NCBI RefSeq assembly: GCF_014235185.1
Contig: NZ_CP060131.1
Location: 6,083,501 to 6,147,500, forward strand
Direction of reading: 5' to 3'
Source of the DNA: Pseudonocardia petroleophila
Lineage (GTDB): Bacteria; Actinomycetota; Actinomycetes; Mycobacteriales; Pseudonocardiaceae
Length of the DNA: 64,000 nucleotides
Part shown: positions 1-7,573 of the stretch, one piece after another
Layout of the letters: each line of letters opens with the position of its first letter
How positions within the stretch are numbered: the stretch's first letter is position 1
Translations under genes and position numbers: made by a program
Notes under the pieces: generated by a model
What the model saw: the letters and a program-made list of their open reading frames with translations, nothing else
The model's database searches: none
What the model was told of the DNA's origin: nothing

Positions 1-1
1 C

Positions 2-118
2 CTCGGCACCTACCCGGTGGTGGTCCGCGACGGGGTCGCCTGCGCCGACGTGGGCGAGCCGGCCGCCGAGCTGTCCTGGGCCGAGCGGCTGCGCGCCCAC
101 GCCCGCGGGGAGGGCTGA
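2..118 (+). CDS. C-terminal end of an unidentified protein (5' truncated)
   Basis: An open frame enters from the left edge and ends at a TGA. It gives 38 residues beginning LGTYPVVVRDG and ending RAHARGEG. Codon use matches the neighbours, with strong G/C at third positions. The remnant is too short for a family call. It probably shares no transcript with the next gene, which has its own leaderless-type promoter. Confidence 0.6.
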   Translation, partial: LGTYPVVVRDGVACADVGEPAAELSWAERLRAHARGEG

Positions 119-150
119 CCGCACCGTCCCGGGCGGTCCGCCCCCCGCGG

Positions 151-156
151 TAGGTT
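151..156 (+). promoter_or_regulatory. -10 box TAGGTT for a leaderless transcript
   Basis: TAGGTT ends exactly 6 nt before the ATG at 163 and no Shine-Dalgarno sequence lies between. This is the actinobacterial TANNNT pattern in which transcription starts at or next to the start codon. It is inferred from spacing only. Confidence 0.5.
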
Positions 157-162
157 CCCGGC

Positions 163-369
163 ATGGCAGACCAGGAGGCCGGCGAGTTCCCCGCCCGGTT
201 GGGCCGCCCCGCGACCCGTGCGCTGGCCGCACACGGGTACACGCGCTGGGAGCACCTCACCCGCGTCGCCGCGGCCGACCTGCTCGCACTGCACGGCGTG
301 GGACCGAAGGCGATCCGGATCCTCACCGAGGAGCTGGAGCAGCGGGGGCTCGCGTTCGCCGGGCCGTGA
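163..369 (+). CDS. small helix-hairpin-helix DNA-binding-like protein
   Basis: This 68-residue protein is made almost wholly of a helix-hairpin-helix fold resembling the RNA polymerase alpha C-terminal domain. It shows LGRPATRALAAHGYTR, then a second helical pair with LLALHGVGPKAIRIL, where GVGPKA is the hairpin, and a final helix EELEQRG. Such stand-alone peptides in actinobacteria are usually annotated as putative DNA-binding proteins with no defined role. It is monocistronic and leaderless by appearance. The following gene lies on the other strand, so its function cannot be read from context. Confidence 0.75.
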   Translation: MADQEAGEFPARLGRPATRALAAHGYTRWEHLTRVAAADLLALHGVGPKAIRILTEELEQRGLAFAGP

Positions 370-381
370 CCCCGGTCGGGG

Positions 382-609
382 TCACGCGGCGACGATGACC
401 TCGTCGACCACGCCGTCCTGGTCGTAGTCGTAGTAGGCGGTGTCGTCGAAGCCGTCGCCGTCGGTGTCCTCGATGGCGAAGTCGAAGCAGCCGTCGTAGT
501 CGGTGTCGTAGGCGGCGCCCTCGGCGTACCCGTCGCCGTCGGCGTCGTAGGTGTAGGAGTCGATCCGGCCGTCGTGGTCGGCGTCGTAGATGTCGACGAT
601 GGTGCTCAT
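382..609 (-). CDS. small acidic protein with repeated calcium-loop motifs
   Basis: This 75-residue, very acidic protein is built from about five repeats of the form D-x-D-x-D-G (DADHDGRID, DADGDGYAE, DTDYDGCFD, DTDGDGFDD, DYDQDGVVD). These match the calcium-binding loop of EF-hands, dockerins and thrombospondin type-3 repeats, so Ca2+ binding is likely. It has no signal peptide or membrane segment, so it should be cytosolic. The start is the ATG with GGGGAG 7 nt upstream. A much longer upstream extension of the same frame is Arg/Ala/Thr-rich shadow sequence and was discarded. It lies divergent to the PAP2 gene. Confidence 0.8.
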   Translation of the reverse strand: MSTIVDIYDADHDGRIDSYTYDADGDGYAEGAAYDTDYDGCFDFAIEDTDGDGFDDTAYYDYDQDGVVDEVIVAA

Positions 610-769
610 GGTGGTCTCCCCTGCGATGTCGGCCGGCGGATCCGGCCTGTTCGTCAGGAAGGACTCCGCCCCGGCCCGCCGGGTTACACCGGATCCGAGA
701 ACTCTCCCGGATGCGCCGTTCGGCGCAGCACGGCGGGCGGCCGCGGCCGGGTCGGTCCATCCTGCCCCG

Positions 770-2185
770 ATGACCGTCCCCCCTCCGGTCGTCGCCACGG
801 CGGACGACGCGGGAGCCGCCCGCCGGTTCGTCGTCGGCAGCGCGACGGGCCTGGCCGCCGTCGTCGTGGCCGGTGTGGGGCTGGTCGCGCTCCTGTGGCT
901 GCTGGCCGGAACCCTGGTCGGGTTCGACGTCGCGGTGGCCCGCGCGGCCAACGACCTCGTCGCCCCGCGCCGGTGGCTGGTCGCGGTCCTGACGACGGTC
1001 TCGGTGCTGGGTGCCGACCTCACCGCGGCGCTCGTCCTCGGGACGCTCACCGTCGCCCTGCTCGTCCGCGGGCGACGGGCCCTCGCGCTCTACGTCGTCG
1101 TCGCGGGGGCGGGTGGCGCGGTCCTCGCCCCGGCGGTCAAGGGCCTGGTGGGGCGGCTGCGGCCCGTCGTCGACGTGCCGGTGGCGGTGGCGCCGGGCTC
1201 GAGCTTCCCCAGCGGGCACACCCTGACCGTCACGTACTGGGTCGGGATCGTGGTGCTCGTGGCGCTGCCCGCCGTCCCGCCCCGGGCCCGCCGGGCGGTG
1301 GTCGCGGCGGCGGTCGCGGTCGTCGTGGCCGTCGGACTGACCCGCATCGGCCTGGGCGTGCACTACCCGACCGACGTACTGGCCGGGTGGCTGCTCGGCG
1401 CGACCTGGCTCGCCCTCACCGCCGTCGCGTTCCGCGGAGCGCCCGCGACCGGCGCGGGTCTCGACCCCGGCGCCGCCGCCGACCTGCGGCCCGCGCCGGC
1501 GCACGGTCCCCCGGAGCACCGGTGGGGCCTGGCCGCGCGGCTGCTCGTCGTGGCGGTGCTGCTGGTCGGGGTGCTGCTGGGCGTCGGACATCTGGTGACG
1601 ACGGTCGCGGCCGGCACCCCGGTGGCCGCCGCCGACCTCGGGCTGGTGCAGGCCGTCGCGACCCTGCGCACCCCGGTGCTCGACGCGGTGTCGGCACCCG
1701 CGGCGGAGCTGGGCAACACGCTGGTGGTGGTCGTCGGTGCCGCCGTCGCGGCCGTACTCGCCGTCGCGGCGCTGCGCAGATGGCGCCCGGCCGTGCTGAT
1801 CGTCGTGGCGGTGGCGGGCGAGACCCTGATGTTCATGGTCGTCGCGTCGGTCACCGGCCGCACCCGACCGGCGGTGGACCACCTGGACGCCCAGCTCCCG
1901 CCGACGTCGAGCTTCCCCTCGGGGCACACCGCCGCCGCCGTGGCCCTCTACGGCGGGATCGCGGTGGTCGTGCTCGGCGCGACGAGGGCGTGGTGGCGCT
2001 GGATCGTCATCGCCGTGGCCGCGGTGGTCGTCGTGGTGGTCGCCGCGGCCCGGCTCTACCGCGGCGCCCACCACCTCTCCGACGTGCTGGGCAGCGTCCT
2101 GCTCACCGTGCCGTGGCTCTGGGCCCTGGACCGGACGCTCAGTGCTCCGGCTCGTGCCCCGTCGCCACCTCCCCGGTCGGGGTGA
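770..2185 (+). CDS. membrane protein with two tandem PAP2 (type 2 phosphatidic acid phosphatase) domains
   Basis: This 471-residue polytopic membrane protein carries two complete PAP2 units. Unit 1 has KGLVGRLRP, SFPSGH and TRIGLGVHYPTD, the three canonical phosphatase motifs. Unit 2 repeats them as GRTRP, SFPSGH and ARLYRGAHHLSD, but the Lys of the first motif is Ala. PAP2 enzymes remove phosphate from lipid phosphates such as undecaprenyl pyrophosphate or phosphatidate, using His/Arg at the membrane face. Most family members have one unit of about 200 residues, so this is an internal duplication or fusion. I chose ATG 770 because the upstream 60 codons in frame look non-coding and overlap the divergent gene. 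Confidence 0.85.
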   Translation: MTVPPPVVATADDAGAARRFVVGSATGLAAVVVAGVGLVALLWLLAGTLVGFDVAVARAANDLVAPRRWLVAVLTTVSVLGADLTAALVLGTLTVALLVRGRRALALYVVVAGAGGAVLAPAVKGLVGRLRPVVDVPVAVAPGSSFPSGHTLTVTYWVGIVVLVALPAVPPRARRAVVAAAVAVVVAVGLTRIGLGVHYPTDVLAGWLLGATWLALTAVAFRGAPATGAGLDPGAAADLRPAPAHGPPEHRWGLAARLLVVAVLLVGVLLGVGHLVTTVAAGTPVAAADLGLVQAVATLRTPVLDAVSAPAAELGNTLVVVVGAAVAAVLAVAALRRWRPAVLIVVAVAGETLMFMVVASVTGRTRPAVDHLDAQLPPTSSFPSGHTAAAVALYGGIAVVVLGATRAWWRWIVIAVAAVVVVVVAAARLYRGAHHLSDVLGSVLLTVPWLWALDRTLSAPARAPSPPPRSG

Positions 2186-2357
2186 TCTCCCCCGTCCAGC
2201 CGCAGGCGGTGCAGGAGCAGTAGAAGCGGCGCTCCTCGGCCTCCCAGAACTCCGTCGCCATCCCGAGCCCGACCGCGCACCCCGGGCAGTACCGGGGGAC
2301 GTCCCGGCGGTGCGCGGCCGCGTCGGCCACGAACCGCCGGTCGACCGGGGTGCTCAC
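2139..2357 (-). CDS. small zinc-ribbon-like partner of Rieske oxygenase 1
   Basis: This 72-residue protein has two Cys pairs, CPGC and CSCTAC, spaced like a zinc ribbon. It ends in ...GHEPEH. Its GTG start overlaps the stop codon of the Rieske gene upstream (GTGA), so the two are translationally coupled. The gene after the second Rieske enzyme encodes a clear relative with the same Cys layout and the same PEH ending. Function is unknown. A stabilising or electron-transfer accessory role for the oxygenase is inference from this repeated pairing. Confidence 0.8.
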   Translation of the reverse strand: MSTPVDRRFVADAAAHRRDVPRYCPGCAVGLGMATEFWEAEERRFYCSCTACGWTGEITPTGEVATGHEPEH

Positions 2358-3628
2358 TCGGCGGCCGCCTTCTCGGAGGCGATCTTGTCCGCCGCCGAGA
2401 TGTGGATCTTCTTGATGGCGTCGAGGACGGGCGAGAAGCGGGTGGAGCCCATGTCGCAGAAGTCGAGCGCGAACTGGGCCCCGCCGGCGTGGAACTTGTC
2501 CTTCTCGCACGGGAGGTCGATCCGCTCGTGCTCCTCGCGGATGGTGCCCAGCGGGTCCTCCCCGCGCGCGACGACGTCCATCTGCTCGCGGAACATCTTG
2601 CGCAGCATGGCCACGCCGATGTCGGAGCGGCCCAGGTGCTCGGTGGTGCGGTCGGTGATCGCGCCCTGCGTCACCCACGCCATCATGTCCTGGCCCTCGA
2701 CGTAGTTGGTGACGTGGCGGCCGTCCTTGTCGAACACCGGCACCTGGTAGTCCGGGATCTGCGGCTGGTCGACGTGCTCGTACCCGTCGGGGCTGTGCAC
2801 GGTGTAGAGGATGAACCGGGTGGTGGTGCGGTTGATCGGCACCCGGATCTGCATCTGGTGGATGCCCCCGCCGCCCACCCGCATGTTGTACGGGAAGACC
2901 AGCGGGTGGCCGACCTTCCAGTCGTCGTTCTCCTCGGAGGCGCCCTTGAGCACGCGGCGCTTGATGATGCCCCACTCGAACGGCGTGAAGCCGATCTTCA
3001 CGTGCTCCTTGCCGAAGGACGCGGGCGCGGTGAAGCCCTCGTGCTTGCCGACGAACTCGAAGTAGCGCCCGTGCAGGAACTCGACGTGGTGCGGGTCGAC
3101 CGCGTTCTCCATGATCTGCACGTAGTTGCAGGGGAGGTCCGCCCAGCCGATGTCGCGGAAGCCGTCCATCACGTAGGTGTCGAAACGGGGCAGCAGCGGG
3201 GCGGGGTCCTCCTCGGAGTGCGGTCCGACGTAGGCCCACACCAGCCCGCCCATCTCCTCGACCTTGCCGGCCTGGGCACGCACCCGCTCCTGGAACTGGG
3301 TGTTGTCGCGCTCGGCGGGCTGGGAGGTGCACGCGCCGTCGGCGTCGAACACCCAGCCGTGGTACGGGCAGCGGATGCCGTCGGCCTCGACCACGCCGTA
3401 GGCCAGCGACGCCTTCCGGTGCGGACACGCCTCCGGCACGATCCCGTAGCGCCCCGACGGGCTCTTCCACAGCGCGAAGAACTCGCCGAGCAGCTCCACC
3501 CGCTTGACGGGGAACTCCTCCAGCTCGCGGGTGAAGGCCACGGGGTACCAGTAGCGCCGCAGCACCTCCCCCATCGGCGTCCCGGCCTCGACCTGGGTCA
3601 GCTGCTCGTTCTGCTCGGCGGTCAGCAT
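2354..3628 (-). CDS. Rieske non-heme iron oxygenase, alpha subunit (first copy)
   Basis: This 424-residue oxygenase has an N-terminal Rieske [2Fe-2S] domain with ligands CPH (Cys68, His70) and CPYH (Cys87, His90). The C-terminal catalytic domain shows ENAVDPHHVEFLHG, giving a D178/H181/H186 mononuclear-iron arrangement. The layout resembles phthalate-dioxygenase or O-demethylase type (group I) enzymes, which hydroxylate or dealkylate aromatic acids and need a separate reductase; none is encoded nearby. Start ATG has GGGGAG just upstream. It is divergent from an IclR regulator. Substrate unknown; an aromatic compound is likely. Confidence 0.9.
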   Translation of the reverse strand: MLTAEQNEQLTQVEAGTPMGEVLRRYWYPVAFTRELEEFPVKRVELLGEFFALWKSPSGRYGIVPEACPHRKASLAYGVVEADGIRCPYHGWVFDADGACTSQPAERDNTQFQERVRAQAGKVEEMGGLVWAYVGPHSEEDPAPLLPRFDTYVMDGFRDIGWADLPCNYVQIMENAVDPHHVEFLHGRYFEFVGKHEGFTAPASFGKEHVKIGFTPFEWGIIKRRVLKGASEENDDWKVGHPLVFPYNMRVGGGGIHQMQIRVPINRTTTRFILYTVHSPDGYEHVDQPQIPDYQVPVFDKDGRHVTNYVEGQDMMAWVTQGAITDRTTEHLGRSDIGVAMLRKMFREQMDVVARGEDPLGTIREEHERIDLPCEKDKFHAGGAQFALDFCDMGSTRFSPVLDAIKKIHISAADKIASEKAAAE

Positions 3629-3727
3629 GGAATCTCCCCGTATGTGGTGGTGGGCCCGCCTGCCGGCGGCGGAGGCACAACACGACGGTAGGTAGCGCCT
3701 CCCACCGGGACAAGGGATGCTTCCCGC

Positions 3728-4504
3728 ATGGAGGGAAGGCGCCCGAGCTGGGAGCTGACGTCGGTGCGCAACGCCGCCCGGCTGCTCAAGGAGTTCTCCC
3801 GCACCGACCGCGAGCTGGGCGTCTCCGAGCTGGCCCGGCGCCTCGACCTCGCGACGTCCACCGTGCACCGGCTGCTGGCGACGCTCGCCGCCGAGCGGCT
3901 CGTGGAGCGCGCGCCCGGCGGCTACCGGCTCGGGATCGCGCTGTTCGACCTCGGCGCGAGCGTCTCGCCGCACCTGGACCTGCACGAGGCGGCGATGCCG
4001 GTGATGGCCACGCTGCGGCACTCGACGGGCGAGACCGTGCAGCTCGCCGTGCTCGACGGGATGGAGTCGGTCTACATCGACCGCCTGGAGAGCCCGCACA
4101 CCGTGCGCATCTTCTCCCGCGTCGGCACCCGTCTCCCGGCGGCGACGACGAGCACCGGCAAGGCGCTGCTCGCCGCGCTGGCCCCCGACGAGCTGGACCG
4201 GCGGCTCGCGCGCTGGACCCCGCAGCGGCACACGCCGTTCACGATCGTCGACGAGCCGACGCTGCGCACCCGGCTGCGCGAGATCGCCGAGCGCGGGTGG
4301 GCGGAGAACCGGGAGGAGAGCCGCGTCGGCGTCGTGTCGGTGGGCGCGCCGGTGCGCGGGGCCGACGGGGACGTCATCGCGTCGCTGTCGGTCGCCGCCC
4401 CCACCGACCGCGCGGCCCCCGCGACGCTGCGCCGGATCCGCGTCGCGGTGGTGGAGGCGGCCGCGGTGGTGAGCAGGCGCCTGGGCGCCCCGCCCCGCGG
4501 CTGA
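3728..4504 (+). CDS. IclR-family transcriptional regulator
   Basis: This 258-residue protein has an N-terminal winged helix-turn-helix (SVRNAARLLKEFSR, then LARRLDLATSTVHRLL) and the C-terminal IclR effector-binding domain with the typical TSTGKALLAAL and GVVSVGAPV segments. IclR proteins in actinobacteria often control aromatic or acetate catabolism and bind small acids. Its divergent position, 99 bp from Rieske oxygenase 1, suggests it controls that gene and perhaps the PEP-synthase-like operon. The convergent neighbour ends 59 bp downstream. Confidence 0.9.
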   Translation: MEGRRPSWELTSVRNAARLLKEFSRTDRELGVSELARRLDLATSTVHRLLATLAAERLVERAPGGYRLGIALFDLGASVSPHLDLHEAAMPVMATLRHSTGETVQLAVLDGMESVYIDRLESPHTVRIFSRVGTRLPAATTSTGKALLAALAPDELDRRLARWTPQRHTPFTIVDEPTLRTRLREIAERGWAENREESRVGVVSVGAPVRGADGDVIASLSVAAPTDRAAPATLRRIRVAVVEAAAVVSRRLGAPPRG

Positions 4505-4563
4505 ACCGGCCCGAGACGGGGTGAGCGGTGGGCGGGTTCGAGGACACCGCCCACCGCGCACGT

Positions 4564-5643
4564 CTACCGGCCCGGGATGGGCTTCCCGCTGAACACGAAC
4601 TTCTGCGCGAGCGCGACCGGGTCGTAGGTCGCGGCCGCGGCCGCCGGCGCCGTGACCGTGACCGGCCGCGACTGGACGATGCAGACCGGGTCGCCCGAGC
4701 GGCGGTGCCGCGAGATGACCCACTCGACGTCGACCGGGTAGCCGTAGTGCTCCTCGATCGAGGTGACCGCGGCGGCGATCGCGGCGATCTGCTCGTCGTC
4801 GAGGACCTTGCGGTCGGCGAGCTTGGCCGGCATCTCGATCTCGGTGACGCGCCCGTCGGCGAAGTCGAACGCCGACACCACGGTCTTGTGGGCGACGTCG
4901 TACTTGAGCACCCGGCCGTCGGCCTTGCCGACCTCGACGTGGTCGGGGTCGACCAGGCCCTGGACGATCGCCTCGCCCCAGCCCCAGCTCGTCTCGATGA
5001 CGATCCGGTCCGGCTTGCCGGTGACCGGGTGCACCGAGAACGCCACCCCGGACGCGCGGGCGTGGATCAGCTCGATCACGCCCACGGCGATCGGCATGTC
5101 GTGGTGGGAGATGCCCTTGCGCAACCGGTAGGCCAGCGCCCGCCCGGTGAACAGCGAACCCCAGCACGCCCGCACCGCGTCGATCACCCGCTGCGGCCCG
5201 GAGACCCCGAGGTAGGTGTCGAAGATCCCGGCGAACGACGCGTCGGCCGCGTCCTCACCCGTCGCCGAGCTGCGGACCGCCGTCGGCACGTTGACGTCGA
5301 CGGCCCGCAGGCACAGCTCCTCGTAGGCCTCGGTGATCTCGGCGGCGAGCGCGTCGGACATCGGGGTGTGCTCGAACAGGGCCCGGATCCGGGCCGACGC
5401 GTCCTCCACGGCCGCGTCGGCCGGGTCCGGTCCCAGCCACTCGATCACCTCGTCGATCCGGGCGTCGAGGCCGGACTCGCCGCAGTGCCGCCGGTAGGCC
5501 TCGACCGTGACGGCGAAACCCTGCGGCACCTCCACCCCGGCCCGGTGCAGCTCGGTGAGCCGCCCCATCTTCGATCCCGCCAGTGCCACCGCCTGCGCAG
5601 GGTCGACCGCGTCGACCCAGACCACCGATGCCATGTCGACCAT
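4564..5643 (-). CDS. PEP-synthase N-terminal-like (ATP-grasp) subunit of a split phosphotransfer enzyme
   Basis: These 359 residues correspond to the nucleotide-binding half of PEP synthase/PPDK. Family blocks are GSKMGRLTELH near residue 23, AVRSSATGED at 122-131, ASFAGIFDTYL, SGVAFSVHPVTG near 198, ETSWGWGEAIVQG and the terminal QSRPVT at 324-329. There is no swivelling-His or PEP/pyruvate domain; those would have to come from the 582-residue protein upstream in the same operon, 14 bp away. This two-polypeptide plan is that of phenylphosphate synthase (Thauera PpsA2/PpsA1) and C. glutamicum CreH/CreI, which phosphorylate phenols with ATP. Substrate here is inferred, not shown. Confidence 0.85.
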   Translation of the reverse strand: MVDMASVVWVDAVDPAQAVALAGSKMGRLTELHRAGVEVPQGFAVTVEAYRRHCGESGLDARIDEVIEWLGPDPADAAVEDASARIRALFEHTPMSDALAAEITEAYEELCLRAVDVNVPTAVRSSATGEDAADASFAGIFDTYLGVSGPQRVIDAVRACWGSLFTGRALAYRLRKGISHHDMPIAVGVIELIHARASGVAFSVHPVTGKPDRIVIETSWGWGEAIVQGLVDPDHVEVGKADGRVLKYDVAHKTVVSAFDFADGRVTEIEMPAKLADRKVLDDEQIAAIAAAVTSIEEHYGYPVDVEWVISRHRRSGDPVCIVQSRPVTVTAPAAAAATYDPVALAQKFVFSGKPIPGR

Positions 5644-5657
5644 GGAAACCCCCGATG

Positions 5658-7406
5658 TCACGCGCTCGCCAGATCCGCCGCGCGCTTGAGAATGGTGACC
5701 CGGCCGTTGGTGCCGTCCACCTCGATCTCGTCCCCGTCCTTGATCGCCACGGTGGCGATCCCGATCGCCGTCACCGTCGGGACGCCGTACTCGCGCCCGA
5801 CGATCGCGGCGTGGCTGAGCATGCCACCGCCGTCGCACGCCGCGCCCGCGATCTTGCCGAACGCCGCCGTCCAGCTCGGGGACGTGGACTCGCACACCAG
5901 GATGGAACCGGGCTCCAGGCGGTGCATGTCGTCGCTGCTCTGCAGGACGCGCGCGATGCCGGTGGCCACGCCCTTGGCCGCGGCGACGCCGGAGAGCACG
6001 GTCTCCTCGGAGGCGTTCGGGTTCTGCACCGCGCGGATCGAGGACGGGTTGAGCCCGAAGATCTCGATGAGCACCGGGTCCTCGACGGTCTCCGGGACGG
6101 TGCCGAGCACCTTCGGCATCTCCCCGCGCAGCGCGCCCCAGTGGTCGAAGTACTGGCGGCGGTCCTGGACCAGGCTCTTGAGCCCGCCGTCGTAGGTCGA
6201 GCCCGTCGCGACCTTCTGCAGCTCCGGCCAGAACAGGTAGAGCATGTCGTTCTTGTCCTCGGCCCCGACCCGGTCGGCCAGCTCCTGGCAGACCCGGCGC
6301 AGCGGGATCATGACCTTGAGGTCGATGTAGTAGTTGTGGTCGTCCTGCCACCACGGGAAGTTGGCCTCGAGGTTGGACCGCAGGCCCGCCTCGAACACGG
6401 CCTGCTCCTCCTTCGTCAGGCCGGACCGGGCGGTCTCCACCGCGTTCTCGCGCTCGGCCATCGCGTTGCGCGCCGCTTCCTCGAAGTCGTGGTCGGTGTC
6501 CTTGAGCACGAAGCTCTTGATCATGTCGAGCGGGATCGTGTTGTCCTCGATCCAGCTCGGGACGCCGACGTCGCAGGTGGCCTCCTGGCGGTGCCCGTAG
6601 ACCTGCAGGAAGTCGTCGAAGTCGGTGAGCCACTGCGACGCCGAGCCGCCCTGCGCGGACAGCGCGGTGCGGATGCCGAGGCCGGAGTTGTCCTCGAAGG
6701 CCTGGCGCAGACCGGCCGCCTTGGCCTTCTTCGCCAGGTCGGCGAGGCCGCGGTCGGTCTCCATAATCTTGGTGTCCTCGCCCTGGAGGAACTTGCCGAT
6801 GTCGGCGGTGTTGATGCCCATCTCGGCGCAGGCCCCGTAGAAGCCCAGGAAGTTGACCAGCAGCGGGTACATCACGCCGAAGTGGATCTCCATCGACCGC
6901 TGGTGGTAGCGGCGGGCCTGGCCCAGCAGCCCGGCGAGGTCGCCCGTCGCCACGGTCGTGAGGTCGAGGCCGTGGAAGTAGTCCCAGGTGGCCTCGAGCT
7001 CGTCGCGGCCGGCCTCCCAGGTGGACTGGTAGTTCTCCAGGAAGCGCGGCAGGTTGGTCCCCAGCCGGTTGGCGCGGGCGCCGATCTCCCGGGGGTCGGT
7101 CTCGGGGATCGCCGAGCCGTAGAGGTGGGTGCCGGCGAAGCGCGAGGTGATGCCGCGGCCGGGGGGCAGCGGCAGGCTCTCGGCGGCGTGCTGGGTGCCC
7201 CAGCAGTAGCCGTCCTGGCCCCAGGCGAACGCGGCGAGCGGGGTCAGCCCGCGCGACCAGTGGAAGTCGAGGAACCAGAACTTGTCCTCGTCCTCCGGCG
7301 TGAACGGTCCCGTGCCGTCGACGATGTAGGGGGACTCGATGAACTCGGGCTTGAAGCCCGGGTACCACTCGCCGGTGTACGGCGCGACGGGGACGACGTT
7401 GGCCAT
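5658..7406 (-). CDS. PEP-utilising swivelling-histidine subunit, phenylphosphate synthase/CreHI-like
   Basis: In this 582-residue protein only the last 90 or so residues match a known domain: the PEP-utilising enzyme mobile domain with the phospho-His motif GGGMLSHAAIVGREYGVPTV (His532). The first 450 residues look mostly helical and acidic and resemble the large subunit of phenylphosphate synthase rather than PEP synthase itself. With the downstream ATP-binding subunit it would form ATP -> phospho-His -> acceptor transfer. No CBS-domain third subunit, as in Thauera, is present. The gene starts at ATG with GGAGTTCCC upstream and is divergent from Rieske oxygenase 2. A phenolic acceptor is the favoured inference; glycan or other acceptors remain possible. 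Confidence 0.8.
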   Translation of the reverse strand: MANVVPVAPYTGEWYPGFKPEFIESPYIVDGTGPFTPEDEDKFWFLDFHWSRGLTPLAAFAWGQDGYCWGTQHAAESLPLPPGRGITSRFAGTHLYGSAIPETDPREIGARANRLGTNLPRFLENYQSTWEAGRDELEATWDYFHGLDLTTVATGDLAGLLGQARRYHQRSMEIHFGVMYPLLVNFLGFYGACAEMGINTADIGKFLQGEDTKIMETDRGLADLAKKAKAAGLRQAFEDNSGLGIRTALSAQGGSASQWLTDFDDFLQVYGHRQEATCDVGVPSWIEDNTIPLDMIKSFVLKDTDHDFEEAARNAMAERENAVETARSGLTKEEQAVFEAGLRSNLEANFPWWQDDHNYYIDLKVMIPLRRVCQELADRVGAEDKNDMLYLFWPELQKVATGSTYDGGLKSLVQDRRQYFDHWGALRGEMPKVLGTVPETVEDPVLIEIFGLNPSSIRAVQNPNASEETVLSGVAAAKGVATGIARVLQSSDDMHRLEPGSILVCESTSPSWTAAFGKIAGAACDGGGMLSHAAIVGREYGVPTVTAIGIATVAIKDGDEIEVDGTNGRVTILKRAADLASA

Positions 7407-7485
7407 GGGAACTCCGCTTCTCCGGGTGGTTGCCCGGGACCGTGTCAGTGGTCACAGGGCCGCGGCAAGCGAACCGTTCCCGCCT

Positions 7486-7520
7486 GCCGAACGCGCGGGC
7501 CCGTCGGCGTCGCGTTCGGC
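7486..7520. promoter_or_regulatory. inverted repeat in the divergent PEP-like/Rieske 2 promoter region
   Basis: GCCGAACGCG (7486-7495) and CGCGTTCGGC (7511-7520) are perfect inverted repeats with a 15-nt spacer. They lie in the 167-bp divergent intergenic region, so they could be a regulator site (the IclR at 3728 is a candidate). Farther right, TTCCGCTGGTC at 7538-7548 recurs in reverse at 29712-29722 before the acetaldehyde dehydrogenase gene. Confidence 0.45.
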
Positions 7521-7560
7521 GGGCGCGAACCGCGCGCTTCCGCTGGTCACGGGCCCCGCC

Positions 7561-7566
7561 TAGCGT
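7561..7566 (+). promoter_or_regulatory. -10 box TAGCGT for leaderless Rieske 2 mRNA
   Basis: TAGCGT ends 7 nt before the ATG at 7574 with no ribosome binding site between, which also supports that start over the long upstream in-frame extension. Confidence 0.5.
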
Positions 7567-7573
7567 CGCGCCC

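Noticed and set aside
323..2074. 583-residue minus-strand frame opposite the PAP2 gene
   Set aside because: Composition is His/Arg/Asp/Gly-rich with no domain; the plus strand gives two PAP2 units.
7430..7573. N-terminal extension of Rieske 2
   Set aside because: The 48 extra residues are Arg-rich and overlap the promoter and inverted repeat; homology begins at MLSAEKNE.
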